Shown here: piece after piece, positions 25,460-35,209 of the stretch
Layout: each line of letters opens with the position of its first letter
Position numbering within the stretch: the first letter of the stretch is position 1
DNA from: DASSQJ01 sp963772645
Lineage (GTDB): Bacteria > Actinomycetota > Actinomycetes > Actinomycetales > Dermatophilaceae
Assembly: GCA_963772645.1 (NCBI GenBank)
Contig: CAVYYD010000006.1
Location: 124,001 to 188,000, forward strand
Reading direction: 5' to 3'
DNA length: 64,000 nt
Position numbers and translations under genes: made by a program
Notes under the pieces: generated by a model
The model's input: the letters and a program-made list of their open reading frames with translations, nothing else
The model's database searches: none
Told to the model about the DNA's origin: nothing

Positions 25460-26332
25460 TCAGCGGGGGTGGCCGTGGTCCTCGGACCAGGCGGCCAGGA
25501 CGTCCGCGGTGCCCTCCGCCTCCCCCGGCCGGGGCAGGAGGGGACGGACCACCTCGGCGAGGCCGTCGAGGGCGTGGCCGAGCGCCGCACCGGCGGCGAC
25601 CACCGACCGGCGTGGGGAGTGGCAGGCCTGCTCGGCGACCCGCTGCGCGACGCCGATCTGGGCCGGCAGCGACATCGCCACCTCGGCGTCCCGGAAGACG
25701 TAGGTCTCCCCGTAGTGGGCGAGGTCGGCTCGCACCTGGGAGACCTGACCGGCGAGCTCGTGGACGAGGCTGGCGCTGGCACTGTCGTCGGGGTCGAGGG
25801 TGACGTCCTCCGGGGCCAGGGCCGCGAGCCGGGCGGCGAAGGCCCGGCGGCGGCCGAGCACCGGGTGGATCTGCAGCGACCAGGTGACCACCGCGGTGAG
25901 GACGAGGAAGCCGACGAGGGCCTCCAGCGGCACGAGCACCCGCAGCACCGGCTCGACCGGGACGATGTCGCCGAGCCCGAGCGTGGCCGAGGTGACGAGC
26001 GAGAGGTAGAGCGCGTCGAGCACCGAGGACCGGGAGCCCGGGTCGAGGCTGCTTCCGAACGAGAAGCCGTCGGGCATGTGCGGGAGGTAGACGAGCGACC
26101 AGGCGAGGACCACGCCGCCCCCCCACGTGAGGATCACCGACAGCACCGCGAAGGGCCCGGCGAGCGGGGTCGGGGCCCCGTCGCGGCCGAACCGATGCGC
26201 CAGCCGCCACGTGCCCGCCATCAGCCGCGGGCTCAGGATCCCCTGGCCCCGGGGGTGCCAGAGGGTCAGCGTCACGTCGACGAGGACCGCCCCGACGAGG
26301 AGAGCCCCGAGGAAGGTGCTGACCCACGCCAT
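25460..26332 (-). CDS. two-helix potassium-channel-like membrane protein
   Basis: A 290-aa membrane protein. Helices lie at about 4-24, 60-80, 97-125 (pore region) and 130-150. The pore loop SLVTSATLGLGDIVPVEP resembles the K+ channel filter, with TLGLGD in place of TVGYGD, so ion selectivity may be relaxed. The C-terminal half is a soluble helical cytosolic domain of about 130 residues without a recognisable RCK signature. The start at 26332 is 22 nt from the stop of the upstream nickel transporter, so the two may be cotranscribed. Confidence 0.7.
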   Translation of the reverse strand: MAWVSTFLGALLVGAVLVDVTLTLWHPRGQGILSPRLMAGTWRLAHRFGRDGAPTPLAGPFAVLSVILTWGGGVVLAWSLVYLPHMPDGFSFGSSLDPGSRSSVLDALYLSLVTSATLGLGDIVPVEPVLRVLVPLEALVGFLVLTAVVTWSLQIHPVLGRRRAFAARLAALAPEDVTLDPDDSASASLVHELAGQVSQVRADLAHYGETYVFRDAEVAMSLPAQIGVAQRVAEQACHSPRRSVVAAGAALGHALDGLAEVVRPLLPRPGEAEGTADVLAAWSEDHGHPR

Positions 26333-26354
26333 CAGACCCGACCCCTTCCCCGCC

Positions 26355-27428
26355 TCAGGCGTGCCTCGGAGCCCGGTGACGGCCGAGCCAGAACAGGCCC
26401 ACCGCGGCCCCCCAGATGACCGCGAAGACCGCGACCAGGGCGAAGCCGGCGTACCCGAGGTCGATCGAGGAGGCCCACGCCAGCGCCGGCCAGCCGAGGT
26501 ACTCCTCGGCCAGCTGGAGGAGCAGCAGGCCGCCGATGACCAGCGCGACGAGCACCGAGAGCAGGGTGACCGTCCCGTTGTAGAGGATCTTTCGTCCCGG
26601 GTCGACGAAGGCCCAGCGGTAGGCATGGGACATCACGACCCCGTCGATGCTGTCGAAGAGCACCATGCCCGCGGCGAAGAGCACCGGCAGGACGAGCACG
26701 GCGTACCAGGGCAGGGCGTAGGCCGCGCTGCCGCCGGCGAGGACGAGGAGCGCCACCTGGGTGGCGGTGTCGAAGCCCAGGCCCATGAGCAGCCCCACCG
26801 GGTAGATGTGCCGCGGGGAGTCGACCCGCCGCACCGCACGGCTGAAGACCCGGGCGAGGAGGCCGCGCTGGTGCAGGTGGTGCTCGAGCGCCTCCTCGTC
26901 GAAGGTGCCGGCGCGCCAGTGGCGGTAGGCGTGGACGATGCCGAGCAGCGCGCTGGCGTTCATCAGCCCGAGGACGAGGAGGAAGATGCCGGCGGCCGCC
27001 GTGCCGACGAGCCCCAGCGAGCTCTGGAGCGCCGAGCCCTCGTCCTGCAGCTGGGAGGCCAGCGAGCGCACGCCGAGCGCGAGGAGCAGCGAGAGCCCGA
27101 AGACGACGCTCGAGTGCCCGAGGGCGAACCACAGGCCGGTGTCCAGGGCCCGCTTCCCCTCCCCGACGAGCTTGCGGGTGGTGTTGTCGATCACCGCGAT
27201 GTGGTCGGCGTCGATGGCGTGCCGCGCCCCGAGCAGGAACGCGGTGAGCCCCAGCCCCACCCCGAAGACTCCCGCGTCGCCGAGCCGGTAGCCGGCCGGC
27301 ACCACGAGGAGGAGCAGCACGCCCCACCCGACGACGTTGAGCACCACGACGACGGCGGCCATCCACGTCAGGGTGCGGCGGTCGCTGCCGCTCCACCGGG
27401 ACGGGGCGCGCGCGGTGGTCGTGGCCAT
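26355..27428 (-). CDS. NiCoT-family nickel/cobalt transporter
   Basis: A 357-aa inner-membrane permease with about eight helices. NiCoT signatures are all present: HAIDADHI in TM2 (metal binding), LGHSSVVF, LGFDTATQ and the GMVLFDSIDGVVM segment. Secondary high-affinity uptake of Ni2+ (or Co2+). The ATG at 27428 is chosen because TAAGGT (-10) lies 7 nt upstream and a Nur-type box (27442-27458) sits just before it; an upstream TTG at 27458 would overlap that box. Regulation by a Fur-family nickel sensor (Nur) is likely. The target enzyme is outside the window; note that urease would need nickel. Confidence 0.92.
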   Translation of the reverse strand: MATTTARAPSRWSGSDRRTLTWMAAVVVVLNVVGWGVLLLLVVPAGYRLGDAGVFGVGLGLTAFLLGARHAIDADHIAVIDNTTRKLVGEGKRALDTGLWFALGHSSVVFGLSLLLALGVRSLASQLQDEGSALQSSLGLVGTAAAGIFLLVLGLMNASALLGIVHAYRHWRAGTFDEEALEHHLHQRGLLARVFSRAVRRVDSPRHIYPVGLLMGLGFDTATQVALLVLAGGSAAYALPWYAVLVLPVLFAAGMVLFDSIDGVVMSHAYRWAFVDPGRKILYNGTVTLLSVLVALVIGGLLLLQLAEEYLGWPALAWASSIDLGYAGFALVAVFAVIWGAAVGLFWLGRHRAPRHA

Positions 27429-27441
27429 GGACGCCACCTTA

Positions 27442-27458
27442 TTGCACACGGTTCGCAA
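27442..27458 (-). promoter_or_regulatory. Nur-type nickel box upstream of the NiCoT gene
   Basis: TTGCAC-acggt-TCGCAA matches the Streptomyces Nur consensus tTGCaa-N5-ttGCAA (conserved GC cores with exact 5-nt spacing). It sits directly upstream of the TAAGGT -10 and of the transporter start, where a nickel-loaded repressor would block transcription. Confidence 0.7.
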
Positions 27459-27555
27459 CTGGCACCCCCGGGGCCGGGGCCGTGCGGGCCTCCCCCGGTG
27501 GGCGGGCGACGGGCGCCGCGGCTGTCACGGATGGCCGCAGACCCCGACCTCCGTC

Positions 27556-27574
27556 GGCAGGATCTGACAACGCG
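27556..27574 (+). promoter_or_regulatory. shared 19-bp element, copy 1 (hyuA)
   Basis: GGCAGGATCTGACAACGCG lies 18 nt upstream of a TTGGAT hexamer which itself is 7 nt before the hyuA ATG. It is 17/19 identical to the copy at 34154-34172, which has nearly the same distance to its -10. Position over the -35 suggests an activator or repressor site. Confidence 0.6.
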
Positions 27575-27605
27575 CCCCCGGCCGCTGCCCGGTTGGATCG
27601 ACCCC

Positions 27606-29713
27606 ATGGCGCAGCGACGGATCCGGGTCGGCATCGACACCGGCGGCACGTTCACCGACGTCGTCGCCGTCGACGAGGAGAGCGGCGAGCTCGTCACGAC
27701 GAAGACCCCGAGCACCCCCGACAACCCGGCAGACGGCTTCATCACCGGCATCGAGAAGATCCTCCGGGTCATGGGTGCCGCCGGGGAGGACCTCACGGGC
27801 GTCGCACACGGTACGACGGTCGCGACGAACAGGCTGCTCGAGGGCAAGGTCGAGCGGCTCGGCTTCGTCACCACCGAGGGCTACGAGTTCATGCTCGAGA
27901 TCGCGCGCCAGGCCGTGCCGGACGGGTACGGCAACTCGTACTTCTGGGTCAAGCCGCCACGGATCGTGTCCGCCGACGCGGTGCGCACCGTCCGCGGCCG
28001 CCTCGACGTCTCGGGCGATGAGGTGCGGCCGTTCTCCGAGGAGGACGCCGTCGCGGCCGCCCGGTGGTTCCGCGACCACGGGATCACCACGATCGGGGTC
28101 TGCTTCCTCCACTCGTACGCCAACGACGCCCACGAGCTCGCGATGCGCGAGGTGCTGCGCCGGGAGCATCCGGACGCCGTCGTGTCGGTGAGCAGCGAGG
28201 TGCTGCGCGAGTACCGGGAGTACGAGCGGGCGATGACGACCCTCGTCGACGCCGCGGTCAAGCCGGCCGTCAGCCGGTACGTGACGAACATCCGCGAGCG
28301 GCTCGACGGCTTCACCGGCGGGGAAGCCGGTGCCGTTCTCGGTGATGAAGTCCAACGGCGGGGTGCTCTCTGCCGACGAGGTCGTCCACCAGCCGATCAC
28401 CACCGTGCTCTCCGGGCCGGCGGCCGGCGCCCTGGGGGCGGCGCTCATCGCGGAGCGGGCCGGCTTCGCCGAGGGTGCTCACCTGCGACGGCGGCGGCAC
28501 CTCGACCGACGTCTCGGTCGTCCTCGACGGCGAGCCGACGCTGACCACGGAGGGGTCGGTGGGTGCGTACCCGAGCAAGATCCCGATGATCGACGTCGTC
28601 ACCGTCGGCGCCGGCGGGGGCTCGGTCGCGTGGGTCTCACCCGAGGGGTCGCTCAAGGTCGGCCCGCAGTCGGCCGGCGCCGACCCGGGGCCGCTCTGCT
28701 ACGGCCTGGGTGGGACCGAGCCGACGATCACCGACGCCCACGTCGTCCTCGGCCGCATCCCGCCGCACCTGCTCGGCGGCGAGATCCCGCTCGACGTCGA
28801 GCCGCCCGCGCCGGGCTCGATCGCCCTCGCCGGCACGGCTCGGGCTCGACCTCGAGCGGTGCGCCGCCGGGCGTGCTCGAGATCTCGGCGTGGAACCAGG
28901 CCAACGCCCTGCGGCAGGTCTCGGTCAAGCGAGGGCTCGACGTCCGCGACTTCATGCTCACCACGTTCGGCGGCTCCGGGTCGCTCCTGGCCTGCCGGCT
29001 CGTCGACGTCCTCGGCCTCGCCGGCGTCGTCGTCCCGGCCGAACCCGGGCAACCTCAGCGCGTTCGGGCTGCTCACCGTCGACGTCCGCAACGACTACGT
29101 CCAGACCCACGTCGCGCGGCACACGAGCCTCGACCTCGGCGCGGTGCGCTCGATCCTCGAGGCGCTCACCGGCCGGGCCGCCGCGGCGCTCGACGCCGAG
29201 GGCTTCGCACCGGGCCAGCACGGGTCGTCCGCACCGCCGACCTGCGCTACTTCGGCCAGGCCTACGAGGTCCGGGTGCCGGCCGGCGCCGGGGAGGTCGA
29301 CGCCGCCTGGGCCGAGGAGGTCGCCGGCCGCTTCCACGACGAGCACCGCCGCGCTCTACGGCTACGACTTCCGCGACGACCCGGCGCAGCAGGTCGAGTG
29401 GGTGAACCTGCGGGTCACCGGGATCGGCCCGATCACCCGGCCGGACCTGCGGCCCCTCCCGGAGCGCGGCGCGGGCGAGCCGGTGGGCGAGGGCCTGCCC
29501 GGCCAGCGCTCGGCCCGGGGGTCTGCTTCGACCCCGACGCCGGCTACCTCGCGACGCCCGTGCTCTGGCGGCCCGACCTGCGCGCCGGCGACACCTTCCG
29601 CGGGCCGGCCGTCATCGAGGAGTTCGGCTCGACCGTCCCCGTCCACCCCGGCTTCGCCGTCCGCGTCGACACGCTGGGGCAACCTCGTCCTCACGAAGGA
29701 GGACGCGCGATGA
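27606..29713 (+). pseudogene. hyuA: hydantoinase/oxoprolinase subunit A (HyuA), nine frameshifts
   Basis: An ATP-dependent hydantoinase A-family subunit. The N terminus has the ASKHA phosphate loop (GIDTGGTFTDVVAVD), followed by HGTTVATNRLLEG, and later VLSGPAAGALGA, DGGGTSTDVSVV, GAGGGSVAWV and SAGADPGPLCYG. The frame breaks near 28321, 28474, 28838, 28869, 29048, 29220, 29349, 29519 and 29678. Seven extra and two missing bases restore a 700-aa protein of ordinary length with no in-frame stop. It overlaps hyuB by ATGA. These enzymes hydrolyse or carboxylate cyclic amides or ketones at the cost of ATP. The substrate here is unknown; a pyrimidine-derived or hydantoin ring would fit the neighbours. 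Confidence 0.85.
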
Positions 29714-31693
29714 CGCCCGACCCGTTCACCGACCTCGAGGCCTACCTCGCCAGCGCCCCGGTCAACCCGGCGGGGCTGCCGACCGCCTACGAGCACGGTG
29801 GGCGGCTCACCCCGGAGGGCACCGACCGTCGACCCGATCCTCGTCGAGATCGTCCAGGGCACCCTCGCCAGCGTCGAGATGGAGGTCGAGACGGCGATCG
29901 CCCGCACCTCGCGCAGCCCGATGATCCGCGACGCCCACGACTTCCGCGCCGGCATCCACGACCGCCAGCCTGCGCAAGCTCACCGGGCGGTCGTACTCGC
30001 GCGCTCGTGCACCCGGTCGCGCGCGACTTCCCGCTCGCCGAGATGGCCGAGGGCGACGTCTTCTTCCACAACGACGTCTACGAGTCCGAGGGCGGCATCG
30101 GCCACCTGCCCGACCTCTGCGTCACCGTCCCGGTGTTCCACGAGGGCGAGGTCGTCGCGTTCGTCCAGGCGTTCGGCCACCACGACGACATCGGCGGCGC
30201 GGTGCCCGGGTCGATGCCGAGCCACGCCCGCAGCGTCTTCGAGGAGGGGCTGTCCGTCCCGCCGATCAAGCTGTGGGACCGGGGAGCCCCGAACACGGCG
30301 GCCCTGCGGATCATGACCCGCAACAGCCGGATGCCGGACAGCCTCGCCGCCGACCTCGACGCCGAGTGCTCCGCGTGCCTCATGGGGGCCCGCCGTCTCG
30401 CCGAGCTGTTCGAGCGCTACGGCCGCGACACCGTCGAGGCGGCCTTCGACGCCATCCTCGACGCGACGACCGAGACCTACCGGCGCGAGGTGCTCGACCG
30501 CATCCCCGACGGCACCTACGTCTGGGAGGACTACGCCGAGCACGACGGCGTCGACGAGCCGAGGCTGCACACCCAGCGGATCACCCTGACCAAGACCTCC
30601 ACCGGCGGCCCGGGACCCGGCGACGGCGGGCCCCGGCTCGTCATCGACTTCACCGGCACCGGACCCCAGGCCAAGGGCCCGATCAACCACTGCGGCGACT
30701 ACGTCGGCGGCAACTTCCTCAAGAAGTGGCTCGCGCCGATCCTGCGCAACCTCGCCGACACCCCGGAGCGGATGGCCGAGCTCGACGTCAACGAGGGCGT
30801 CGTGCCGCTCATCGAGATGCGCTTCCCCGAGAAGGGCACGCTGCTGACGCCGGTCTACCCGGCGCCGACCAACGCGCGCACCTTCGTCATCCTCCGGCTG
30901 CTCGGCGTGCTCGCCGGGCGTCGTCGCCAAGGCGGTCGACGGCCGGATGCCGGCCGACCAGGAGACCATCCGCTACACCGGCGTCTACGGCAAGGACCGC
31001 GACGGCAACGACTACCTCATGCGCGAGGTGCTCGGCGGCGGCTCGGGCGGGCGCTACTACGCCGACGGCGAGGACACCATCCACGTCGTCCCCGACTCGC
31101 GCAACCTGCCGACCGAGTTCACCGAGAGCCGGTTCCCGTTCCGGGTCGAGCGGCTCGGGCTCGCCGTCGACTCCGGCGGCGCCGGGCCGGTACCGCGGCG
31201 GCCTCGGCTACGAGAAGCACATCCGGATGCTCGCAGGACGCGCACTTCATGTCGATCGCCGACCGCTCGATCCTCGCCTGCTGGGGGGTCAAGGGCGGCC
31301 GGGCCGGTCGGCCCTTCGAGGTGACGGTCGACCTCGGCGGCCCCGACGAGCGGGAGGTCGACGCGCTCGCCGACGACGAGCCGGTCCGGGCCGGTCAGGT
31401 CATCCGCATCCGCACCACCGGTGGCGGCGGCTGGGGCGACCCGCTCGAGCGGCCCTACGACGAGGTCGAGCGCGACCTGCGCTGGGGCAAGGTGTCGTTC
31501 GAGGGGGCGCGTCGTGACTACGGCGTCGTGGCCTCGGGACGCAGGGACGAGCCGGTGCTCGACGTCGGCGCGTCCGACGCGCTGCGCGAGGAGCTGCGCG
31601 CCGCCCGGGCCCGAGAGCCGTTCTTCGACCGCGGACCCGGCTACGCGCGCCTCTCCGGCGGCGCCGACGGCCGCCGACGTCGACTGGCTGTGA
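29710..31693 (+). pseudogene. hyuB: hydantoinase/oxoprolinase subunit B (HyuB), seven frameshifts
   Basis: The partner subunit of HyuA. Diagnostic stretches are VDPILVEIVQGTLASVEMEVETAIARTSRSPMIRDAHDFRAGI near the N terminus, EMAEGDVFFHNDVY, AFGHHDDIGGAVPGSMP, FTGTGPQAKGPINHCGDYV and the Gly-rich tail RTTGGGGWGDPLERP. Breaks lie near 29824, 29963, 29999, 30916, 31185, 31233 and 31670, each consistent with one extra base. Corrected length is 658 aa. Between 30000 and 30916 the frame is clean. No nonsense codon or large deletion is seen, so this is probably a functional gene with sequence errors. Confidence 0.85.
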
Positions 31694-31816
31694 GCGCTGG
31701 GCGCGCCCGGCCGGGAGGAGCCGGGCACCGGCGCCGACCTGGCCCGACCGGGTCTGGTGTGCACCCGGCGCACGGGTCGATACTCGCTGGACGGTGCCGC
31801 ACCAGGGAGGACCGGC

Positions 31817-32311
31817 ATGGACGTCAGCACCTTCTACGCCCTCTTCTCCGCGACGTGCTTCACCCTGGTCGGGCTCTGGTGGACGGTCATCGACCGCAAC
31901 CGGCGGTGGCTGCGCGAGCCGCCGACGCGGCGTCGGGTGGGCGCGGTCTACCTCTCCTTCCTCCTGCCGGCCCTCATGGGCCTCTTCGCGCAGGTCGGCG
32001 GCACCGTGTCGCCGGTGTTCTGGCGGACGAGCTTCGTCGTCATCGCGGCCGTCGGGGCGCTCGGAACGGTGCGCCTGCTGCGGTCGGCCCGGGAGGACCC
32101 CGATGCCGGCGTGTTCGCCCGGGCCTGGTGGGCCTCGGCCGTGGTCTACGCCGTCATCGCGGTCATCGGGCTGCGGCCCGAGCTCGTCCGCGGGCTCGGG
32201 CTGACGCCGCTCCAGGGCGAGGCGACCCTGCTCGTCGTCCTCGTGGCACTCGCCCACGCGGTGGCCTGGGAGTTCATGACCCGCCGCCCGGCCGACGGCA
32301 CGGACGGCTGA
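31817..32311 (+). CDS. four-helix membrane protein, unknown function
   Basis: A 164-aa integral membrane protein with helices at about 6-24, 43-62, 71-91 and 101-121, plus a last hydrophobic stretch near 135-155 (ATLLVVLVALAHAVAWEF). A strong SD (AGGGAGG) stands 6 nt before the ATG. It resembles small hypothetical membrane proteins of actinobacteria, with no motif that suggests a function. It follows hyuB in the same direction after 123 nt. Confidence 0.7.
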   Translation: MDVSTFYALFSATCFTLVGLWWTVIDRNRRWLREPPTRRRVGAVYLSFLLPALMGLFAQVGGTVSPVFWRTSFVVIAAVGALGTVRLLRSAREDPDAGVFARAWWASAVVYAVIAVIGLRPELVRGLGLTPLQGEATLLVVLVALAHAVAWEFMTRRPADGTDG

Positions 32312-32363
32312 GGCCACCGCCACGGCAGGTGACACGCCCGCGGCGTGGTGGGACGATGCCCCG

Positions 32364-32840
32364 GTGGCGCAGGACCGGGCGTGGCTGGAACGGGCCGTCG
32401 CGCTCGCGGTCGAGAGCGTCGGGCGCTCGGGTGGCCCGTTCGGGGCCCTCGTCGTGCGCGACGGCGTCGTCGTGGGCACCGGCACCAACCGGGTCACCCT
32501 CGACCTCGACCCGACGGCTCACGCCGAGGTCGTCGCCGTCCGTGAGGCCTGCACCCGGCTCGGGGTGTTCGACCTCTCCGGCGCGACGCTCTACGCCTCG
32601 TGCGAGCCCTGCCCGCTGTGCCTGTCGGCCGCGCTGTGGTCCCGGCTCGACGCCGCGGTCTGGGCCGCGGACCGGCACGCCGCGGCCCGCGCCGGGTTCG
32701 ACGACGCCGCGTTCGCCGACCTCCTCGTGCCGGCGCCCCCCGATGCCGGGTGGCCGCTGCGGCTGGCCCAGGTGCCCCTCGCATCCTCGGAGGACCCGTT
32801 CGCGGCGTGGCGCGCGAACCCGGACCGGGTGCCGTACTGA
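32364..32840 (+). CDS. nucleobase/nucleoside deaminase (guanine deaminase-like CDA fold)
   Basis: A 158-aa zinc deaminase. The CDA zinc motifs are HAEVVAVREAC (His ligand and catalytic Glu) near 53-63 and SCEPCPLC (two Cys ligands) near 79-86. Size and the WAADRHAAARAGFDDAAFADLL C-terminal part resemble bacterial GuaD (guanine to xanthine) more than tRNA adenosine deaminase; cytosine deamination to uracil cannot be excluded. Either activity would feed a nucleobase-oxidation pathway. GTG start, with a possible GACGAT -10 6 nt upstream. Confidence 0.8.
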   Translation: MAQDRAWLERAVALAVESVGRSGGPFGALVVRDGVVVGTGTNRVTLDLDPTAHAEVVAVREACTRLGVFDLSGATLYASCEPCPLCLSAALWSRLDAAVWAADRHAAARAGFDDAAFADLLVPAPPDAGWPLRLAQVPLASSEDPFAAWRANPDRVPY

Positions 32841-32885
32841 CCCCGCTAGGGTCGGCGCCGACCGCCAGCACCGAGGAGCAGCACC

Positions 32886-34109
32886 GTGAGCGGACCGCTC
32901 GACGACGTCGTCGTCATCGACCTGACCCGTGCCCTGGCCGGACCCCACTGCGCGATGATGCTCGGCGACATGGGCGCCCGGGTCATCAAGGTCGAGAGCC
33001 CCGCCGGCGGGGACGAGTCGCGCGGCTGGGGACCGCCCTTCGTGGGACCGGAGGACCAGCCGGTCTCGACGTACTTCCTCTCCTGCAACCGCAACAAGGA
33101 GTCGGTGGCCCTCGACCTCAAGAGCGAGCACGGCCGCGCGACGCTCGAACGGCTCGTCGGCAGGGCCGACGTCCTGCTGGAGAACTTCCGCCCCGGGGTG
33201 CTCGACCGGCTCGGCTTCTCCGTCGAGCGGCTGCACGAGCTCAACCCGCGCCTCGTCGTCCTCTCGATCAGCGGGTTCGGCCACGACGGCCCCGAGGGCG
33301 GCCGGGCCGGCTACGACCAGATCGCCCAGGGCGAGGGCGGGCTGATGTCGCTCACCGGCACCGACGCCGACCACCCCCAGCGGGTCGGCGTCCCGATCGG
33401 CGACCTCCTCGCCGGCATGTACGGGGCGTACGGCGTCGTCGCCGCCCTGCACGAGCGGAGCCGGACCGGCCGGGGACGGGTGGTGCGCACCTCCCTGCTC
33501 GCCTCGATCGTCGGCGTCCACGCGTTCCAGGGAACCCGGTACACGGTGGCCGGGGAGGTCGGGCACGCGGCCGGCAACCACCACCCGTCGATCTGCCCCT
33601 ACGGGCTGTTCAGCTGCGCGGACGGGATGGTCCAGCTGGCCTGCGGCAGCGAGGCGCTGTGGCGCCGCCTCGCCGCGGGCTTCGGGATCGACGCCGAGGC
33701 ACCCGGGTTCGCGACGAACCGCGAGCGGGTCGGCAACCGCGACGCGGTCGTCGCGACGATCGACGAGGCCTTCTCCGGCACCCGGCTCACCGACCTCCTG
33801 CCCCGGCTGGCCGAGCTCGGGGTCCCGGCCGGGGAGGTCCGGACCCTGGACCGGGTCTACGACTGGGACCAGACCCGCAGCCAGGGGCTGGTCATCGACG
33901 TCGACCACCCGCTCCTCGGGCCGATCGAGATCCCGGGACCGCCGATCCGGCTCGACGACAACGGCTACGCCGGGGGCCGTGAGGTGCATGCGCCTCCCCC
34001 GCTGCTCGGCCAGCACACCGACAGCGTCCTCGCCTGGCTCGACACCCTCGACACCCTCGACGCCGGGGACGGCCCCGATGCTGGCGGCAGGCCCCCGGCC
34101 CAGCCCTGA
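32886..34109 (+). CDS. family III (CaiB/BaiF) CoA-transferase
   Basis: A 407-aa cytoplasmic enzyme that moves CoA between carboxylic acids. Family features: VIDLTRALAGPHCAMMLGDMGARVIKVE at the N terminus, NRNKESVALDLK, the catalytic Asp in VGVPIGDLLAGMYG near residue 165, and the C-terminal GYAGGREVHAPPPLLGQHTDSVL. The last 25 residues are low-complexity. SD GAGGAG before the GTG. The substrate is not readable; malonate or an aromatic acid are possible from context. Confidence 0.88.
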   Translation: MSGPLDDVVVIDLTRALAGPHCAMMLGDMGARVIKVESPAGGDESRGWGPPFVGPEDQPVSTYFLSCNRNKESVALDLKSEHGRATLERLVGRADVLLENFRPGVLDRLGFSVERLHELNPRLVVLSISGFGHDGPEGGRAGYDQIAQGEGGLMSLTGTDADHPQRVGVPIGDLLAGMYGAYGVVAALHERSRTGRGRVVRTSLLASIVGVHAFQGTRYTVAGEVGHAAGNHHPSICPYGLFSCADGMVQLACGSEALWRRLAAGFGIDAEAPGFATNRERVGNRDAVVATIDEAFSGTRLTDLLPRLAELGVPAGEVRTLDRVYDWDQTRSQGLVIDVDHPLLGPIEIPGPPIRLDDNGYAGGREVHAPPPLLGQHTDSVLAWLDTLDTLDAGDGPDAGGRPPAQP

Positions 34110-34153
34110 CCCTCGGGCGGACCCCGGCGGTGCCAACGGGCGGGGCCTCGTTG

Positions 34154-34172
34154 GGCAGAACCTGACAACGCG
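34154..34172 (+). promoter_or_regulatory. shared 19-bp element, copy 2 (carbamate kinase)
   Basis: GGCAGAACCTGACAACGCG, 19 nt upstream of a good -10 TAGGGT (34192-34197). It is 17/19 identical to copy 1 (27556-27574). Unlike hyuA, this transcript has a roughly 40-nt leader with an SD (GAGGTGAG) before the ATG. Confidence 0.6.
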
Positions 34173-34241
34173 GCACCACGTCCCCGCTCCCTAGGGTCGA
34201 AGCCCCGGGCAGCGGCCCGGCCCCGACGCGAGCGAGGTGAG

Positions 34242-35187
34242 ATGCGGGTCCTGCTGGCCCTCGGCGGCAACGCGATGACCGGCCCCGACGGCAACGCCAC
34301 CCCGGGCGCCCAGATCGCCGCCATCACCGGCGCGATGGAGCACGCCGCCCGGCTCGTCGCCGCGGGGCACGAGCTCGTCATCACGCACGGGAACGGGCCC
34401 CAGGTCGGCAACCTCCTCGTCAAGAACGAGCTCGCCGCGCACGTCGTCCCGCCGGTGCCGCTGGACTGGTGCGGCGCCCAGACCCAGGGGACGCTCGGGA
34501 TGACGATCCTCGACGCACTCGACGCCGCCCTCGCCGCGCTGGGCGCCCACCGACCGGTGGCTGCCCTCGTCACCCGCACCCTCGTCGACCGCGACGACCC
34601 CGGCTTCACCCACCCGAGCAAGCCGGTGGGCCGCTACCTGGACCGGGAGGCGGCCCGGCGGATGGTCGACCACGGCCAGGTCTGGCAGGACCGGGGCGAG
34701 AAGGGCTGGCGGCGGGTCGTCGCCTCCCCCGAGCCGCTGGAGGTGCTCGACGTCGGGGCCGCGCGCACCCTCCTCGACGCCGGGTACGTCGTCGTCAGCG
34801 CCGGAGGCGGCGGCATCCCCGTGGTCCGCGACCGCGACGGCCGGCTGCGCGGGGTCGAGGCCGTCATCGACAAGGACCTCACCGCCGCGCTCCTCGCGGC
34901 CACCCTCGACGCTGGACGCCCTCGTCATCGCCACCGACGTCGACCACGCCTCCGTCGGGTACGGCACCGACGCGCAGCGGGACCTCGGCCGGGTCACGCT
35001 CACCGAGCTCCGCGCCCTCGCCGACGACGGCGAGTTCGCCTCGGGGTCGATGGGCCCCAAGGTCGAGGCGGTCACTCGCTTCGTCGCGGGCGGCGGCCGC
35101 CGCGGCGTCATCAGCTCACTCACCCACATCACCGACGCCGTCGACGGGCGCTTCGGCACCGTCGTCGAGCCCGATCCCGGCACCTGA
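34242..35187 (+). pseudogene. arcC: carbamate kinase, one frameshift
   Basis: A 314-aa carbamate kinase after removal of one base near 34914 (extra G in GCTGGACGCC). It makes ATP from carbamoyl phosphate and ADP, releasing NH3 and CO2. Motifs: LALGGNAM near 5-12, HGNGPQVGNL near 47-56, GAQTQGTLGM near 79-88, KPVGRYLD, SAGGGGIPVV near 187-196 and VIDKDLTAALLA near 208-219. After the shift come ATDVDHASVGYGT and MGPKVEAVTRFV. It is 22 nt upstream of the barbiturase-family gene and so almost certainly cotranscribed with it. Together with the AllFGH-like operon it suggests phosphorolytic energy gain. Confidence 0.88.
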
Positions 35188-35209
35188 CCGCACCGAGAGG
35201 AACACACCG

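Noticed and set aside
27606..31693. Programmed ribosomal frameshifting in hyuAB
   Set aside because: Sixteen shifts without slippery heptamers or consistent downstream structure cannot be programmed events; sequence error explains them better.
28330..32889. A 1519-codon open frame across hyuA, hyuB and the deaminase
   Set aside because: It strings together pieces of hyuA and hyuB with antisense-like filler between frame breaks. Family motifs continue in other frames at each break.
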